Shown piece by piece: positions 61,150 through 64,000 of a stretch of 64,000 nt of DNA. The notes under the pieces are model-generated. The model was not told the origin of the DNA, did no database searches, and saw only the letters and a list, made by a program, of their open reading frames with translations. Within the stretch, counting starts at the first letter, position 1, and each line of letters begins with the position of its first letter. Source of the stretch: Capnocytophaga haemolytica. Its GTDB lineage: Bacteria; Bacteroidota; Bacteroidia; Flavobacteriales; Flavobacteriaceae. A program made the position numbers and the translations under genes. Location: positions 1,780,501 through 1,844,500 of the forward strand of contig NZ_CP014227.1 of assembly GCF_001553545.1 (NCBI RefSeq), written 5' to 3'.

Positions 61150-61863
61150 ATGCAGCTGTTTTATCACCCTGAAGTTGATCAACAAAGTAAAAATATACGC
61201 TTTAATAAAGATGAGAGTCAGCATATTGCCAAAGTTCTACGCAAAATAGAAGGCGATATGCTACACATCACCAATGGCAAAGGATTCCTTTTCACTACGC
61301 AACTCAGTCTTGCCTCACCCAAGGGTTGTGAGGTAGCAATACTCAATAGTGAAAAGCGACCTCCCCTGCCCTATTACCTGCACTTAGTAGTCGCCCCAAC
61401 CAAAATGAATGAGCGCTACGAATGGTTCTTAGAAAAAGCCACAGAAATAGGCGTAAGTGAAGTAACTCCTATCATTTGCGAGCACTCAGAGCGCACTACA
61501 ATCAAACTAGAGCGTTTCGAAAAGATCATTCTTTCAGCAATGAAACAATCCTTACAGTGTTATTTACCTGTACTCAATCCACCCATCAGTTCCACAGATT
61601 TCTTTAAAAACAAACAAGATGATAGCATCAAATTCATTGCCCATTGTGAAGATACCGCAAAACAACTCCTCATACAACAACTCTCCCCACTCCCTACAAG
61701 AATCACCATCCTCATAGGTCCTGAAGGCGATTTTTCTTCTGAGGAAATCAATACCGCACTCTCTCAGCATTTCATCCCTATCTCATTGGGGGAACATCGT
61801 TTACGCACCGAAACAGCAGCCATTGTAGCTTGCCATACCGTCAATATAGCTTCTCTTTTATAA
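61150..61863 (+). CDS. rsmE: 16S rRNA (uracil(1498)-N(3))-methyltransferase
   Basis: Methylates U1498 in 16S rRNA. The 237-aa SPOUT enzyme has an N-terminal PUA-like domain (QLFYHPEVDQ ... HIAKVLRKIEGD) and the C-terminal knot IGPEGDFSSEEI...ISLGEHRLRTETAAIVA. All family motifs are intact. It converges with the ompA-like gene and shares its terminator. Confidence 0.95.
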   Translation: MQLFYHPEVDQQSKNIRFNKDESQHIAKVLRKIEGDMLHITNGKGFLFTTQLSLASPKGCEVAILNSEKRPPLPYYLHLVVAPTKMNERYEWFLEKATEIGVSEVTPIICEHSERTTIKLERFEKIILSAMKQSLQCYLPVLNPPISSTDFFKNKQDDSIKFIAHCEDTAKQLLIQQLSPLPTRITILIGPEGDFSSEEINTALSQHFIPISLGEHRLRTETAAIVACHTVNIASLL

Positions 61864-61880
61864 CAACCTCTCAAAAATAA

Positions 61881-61910
61881 AAAAAGCGGATAGCAAAACT
61901 ATCCGCTTTT
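61881..61910. terminator. bidirectional terminator between rsmE and the ompA-like gene
   Basis: AAAAAGCGGATAG (61881-61893) pairs with CTATCCGCTTTT (61899-61910) around a 5-nt loop. Confidence 0.88.
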
Positions 61911-61930
61911 ATAACTATTAAAGCTAAATT

Positions 61931-63127
61931 TTACTTCAATTCAAATACAGCCTTACGAGCTAATTGACGTGCACGTGGTGAATTCTTATCCACGCTGCTA
62001 TCAACGCCCTTACCTTCTGCTGTAATACGCGAACCATCAATACCTGCTTTTACAAGTAAGTTCTTCACCGCATCAGCTCTCTTCTGTGATAAAGCTGCAT
62101 TGTAATTAGTACCACCTAACTCATCAGCATAGCCAGAAATATGAATATTGGCTGATGGGTTCGATTTCATATACTTAGCAACGAAATCAACAGCCCAAGA
62201 AGATGATATCTGTGGTTGAGACGAATTAAAGTCAAAGTAAGCATTGATATAGCCCTTTCTGATCAGATCAGCAGCTACATCACTATCATTCACTTCTCCA
62301 TTCTCACCTACAGCCTTCTTAGATTGATAATTATCATTCAAGTAACTTTCAATCTCATCCGGAACGCGGTTGCCATTAGCATCGTTCATACGATTTTCTT
62401 TGTTAGCCACTTCGCTCTTCAGATCTGAAACATTGTTTTCCAAAGCCGAAACACGTTGAGCTACTTCCTCTATCGCATCTTTTTGAGATTGAGCTGCCCA
62501 GTCTGCGTGTCTGCCGTGCTTGCCAATAGCAATACTCAAACCTCCTGTAAGCGTAAAGTGATTTCCTTGGAAACCTCTACTACTCACCTGTGATTTAGTA
62601 TCGTAAGCATAATCCTGCTTGCTAGTCATATAAATTGAACCATCAAGTAAGAACGTTACACGGTTTGAAATACGTACTTGTGGTGTCAAACCAACTACCA
62701 AGAATCCTAATGGGTCAGCACTTGATAAATCATCACTGTTCAGCTGGCCATAACCACCACCTGCGTGTAGTAACAAACCTAAATCACTTGTCCATTCCTC
62801 AAAATTCAGTGCTCTACCTACGTTCACAACCCCTTGTAAATTTACATTCCAAAGGCTTGAATCAAACTTCTGAGAGTTATCTGAATTTGTGAAAGAATCA
62901 TAACCACCCCCTAAACGAAGCCCGAATCTGTTGTTAAACATATAGCGAACCCCTGCATTGGCACCCCACAAATTGAGATCATTAGTGTGATAACCAGTCG
63001 TCATAGGCGTGGTAGGCTTATTAAAGCCTCCGTTAAAATCAACCGACCACTTGTTGTAGTCCTTGTCCTCTTGCGCTTGAACTCCTATAAAAGCCAGCGA
63101 GGCCAAAATAAAAATAGTCCTTTTCAT
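61931..63127 (-). CDS. OmpA family outer-membrane protein
   Basis: About 398 aa, an outer-membrane barrel tethered to peptidoglycan. Signal peptide MKRTIFILASLAFIGVQAQ; an eight-stranded barrel domain (about 25-215); a coiled and linker part with calcium-type DANGNRVPDEIE (about 250-262); and a C-terminal OmpA-like domain with AYFDFNSSQPQIS, HISGYADELGGTNYNAALSQKRADAV. The start at 63127 follows the TACCTTTG box on the minus strand (63164-63171), so the longer frame to 63166 is not used. Probably abundant. Confidence 0.93.
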   Translation of the reverse strand: MKRTIFILASLAFIGVQAQEDKDYNKWSVDFNGGFNKPTTPMTTGYHTNDLNLWGANAGVRYMFNNRFGLRLGGGYDSFTNSDNSQKFDSSLWNVNLQGVVNVGRALNFEEWTSDLGLLLHAGGGYGQLNSDDLSSADPLGFLVVGLTPQVRISNRVTFLLDGSIYMTSKQDYAYDTKSQVSSRGFQGNHFTLTGGLSIAIGKHGRHADWAAQSQKDAIEEVAQRVSALENNVSDLKSEVANKENRMNDANGNRVPDEIESYLNDNYQSKKAVGENGEVNDSDVAADLIRKGYINAYFDFNSSQPQISSSWAVDFVAKYMKSNPSANIHISGYADELGGTNYNAALSQKRADAVKNLLVKAGIDGSRITAEGKGVDSSVDKNSPRARQLARKAVFELK

Positions 63128-63163
63128 TTCCTTGAATAAATAAAACTTATTATAAAACTGGGG

Positions 63164-63171
63164 CAAAGGTA
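63164..63171 (-). promoter_or_regulatory. ompA-like gene -7 box
   Basis: TACCTTTG on the minus strand, 37 bp before the ATG. Confidence 0.7.
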
Positions 63172-63218
63172 AGCTTTATTCTTGATATAAAAAAATATTT
63201 AAGAAAAATTAACATTCC

Positions 63219-63509
63219 TTAATGTTTATCCTTATGCTTCAAAAGCATTCTCTCTAAGGGGGTTATCGAGCTATCAATCCCCTCCTCAAAAGTCTTAAAT
63301 TGCTTCTTCACTACCAAACTTTCACCTGGTATATGCACTTTAACTTCTACAATTTTATTCTCTTTCGAGCTCGTATTATCAAGCTTTAAATGAACATCAG
63401 CCTCAATAATCCTATCATAAAAATTATCAAGCTTATCTAACTTCTTCTGGATAAAGTCTACCAATTTCTGATCGACTGTAAAATCAACTGGATGTACGTG
63501 TACTTTCAT
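63219..63509 (-). CDS. hpf: ribosome hibernation-promoting factor, short form
   Basis: A 96-aa HPF/RaiA protein that binds the ribosome at rest. It begins MKVHVHPVDFTVDQKLVDFIQKKLDKLDN and has ADVHLKLDNTS and VEVKVHIPGESLVVKKQFKTFEEGID. It lacks the C-terminal dimerising domain of long HPF. It is 29 bp after the recombinase gene on the same strand, probably one unit. Confidence 0.92.
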   Translation of the reverse strand: MKVHVHPVDFTVDQKLVDFIQKKLDKLDNFYDRIIEADVHLKLDNTSSKENKIVEVKVHIPGESLVVKKQFKTFEEGIDSSITPLERMLLKHKDKH

Positions 63510-63538
63510 AAAATCTAATAATTTAAAGGTTCAACAAT

Positions 63539-64000
63539 TTAACTCTTCTCATCTCCCCCATCCGAAGCCGCCCTTGGATGTGCACTGTTATACTGCCGCT
63601 TTAGCTCTGCCAAACTCGTACTCGTATACACCTGAGTCGAAGCTAGCGAAGAGTGCCCCAATAACTCCTTCACAGTATTCAAATCAGCACCATTATCCAA
63701 CAGGTGACTCGCAAATGAGTGCCTCAGCACGTGCGGACTAACATCTTTCTTAGTCGTTACTGCACTGAAATATGAATTAATAATCCGATATACAAGCGTA
63801 GGGTATATCTTCTTACCACTTTTCACCAAAAACAAATAATCCTCACTCCTCTCATTCACCACCTCTTCCCTCAGCTGCAAATACGCCTCCAACGTCTTCT
63901 CCAATTCAGGAATAATAGGTATATAGCGCTCCTTATTCCCCTTCCCCAGCACCTTCAATTGCTTCTGAGAAAAATCAACATCCCCCACACGTAAGTCTGC
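63539..64000 (-). CDS. tyrosine recombinase (XerC/XerD family), 5'-truncated by window edge
   Basis: The frame stays open to base 64000 (ADLRVGDVDFSQKQLKVLGKGNKERYI), so the N-terminal SAM-like domain and the first catalytic Arg are outside the window. Visible are the catalytic Lys region (GKGNKERYIP), HVLRHSFASHLL with the H-x-x-R box, LGHSSLASTQVYT with the second His and the nucleophile Tyr. A chromosome dimer resolvase is most likely; a mobile-element integrase is less likely given the hpf neighbour. Confidence 0.88.
   Translation of the reverse strand, partial: ADLRVGDVDFSQKQLKVLGKGNKERYIPIIPELEKTLEAYLQLREEVVNERSEDYLFLVKSGKKIYPTLVYRIINSYFSAVTTKKDVSPHVLRHSFASHLLDNGADLNTVKELLGHSSLASTQVYTSTSLAELKRQYNSAHPRAASDGGDEKS

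Overview
The window looks like chromosomal DNA of a Flavobacteriaceae bacterium, most likely an oral Capnocytophaga or a close relative. The reasons are promoters of the Bacteroidota form (TTG, about 19 bp, TAnnTTTG) in front of many genes, family content (DUF4421, DUF6261, DUF2853, GH92 lipoprotein, short MutS2, Rho with a long disordered insert, BshC for bacillithiol), and a lipoprotein with a C-x-K-(D/E)2 surface-export signal as described in Capnocytophaga. The genus is an inference; no rRNA or marker comparison could be run.

Layout. 1-1264: DUF192 protein, idi, a 21-bp tandem array and a long terminator. 1265-3802 (minus): nrdA then speB (agmatinase). 4104-6939: SAM hydrolase and rho. 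7097-7181: tRNA-Ser(UGA). 7278-9533: GH92 alpha-mannosidase. 10116-21829: housekeeping block (glyA, lspA, mutS2, an outer-membrane protein, rsmD, alkD-like, DUF6790, tex, rpsA), interrupted by two copies of a 250-bp intergenic element. 21899-24801: an accessory island bounded by two internally deleted IS derivatives, with a surface lipoprotein, a truncated IS1595 transposase, an unknown protein and an ADP-ribosylglycohydrolase remnant. 24802-30201: a UGT-like glycosyltransferase, then a three-gene defence-like operon (type IIG restriction-modification, TIR-domain protein, small membrane protein). 30529-38781: NatAB-type ABC transporter, ppk1-menD, DUF2853, arginine decarboxylase with a long leader. 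38853-41428: DUF4421 protein, then a DUF6261 gene behind seven palindromic sites on an exact 41-bp lattice. 41532-55267: trmD, S9 peptidase, galM, purM, a polytopic membrane protein, parvulin PPIase, DUF4298, and a psd-capA-grpB-yebC operon. 55470-64000: aminotransferase, transketolase N-half, a decayed IS, bshC, rsmE, ompA-like, hpf and a partial tyrosine recombinase.

Working together: arginine decarboxylase and agmatinase give most of an arginine-to-putrescine route; ppk1 and menD are adjacent; rho, tex, rpsA, hpf, lspA, trmD, rsmD and rsmE are translation and envelope core genes. The most unusual features are the 41-bp operator-like lattice before the DUF6261 gene, the TIR/membrane-protein pair behind the type IIG enzyme, and a recurring class of intergenic tandem arrays with 11- or 21-bp periods close to one or two DNA turns. 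Terminators and promoters were read by eye, and family assignments rest on recognised motifs without database searches.
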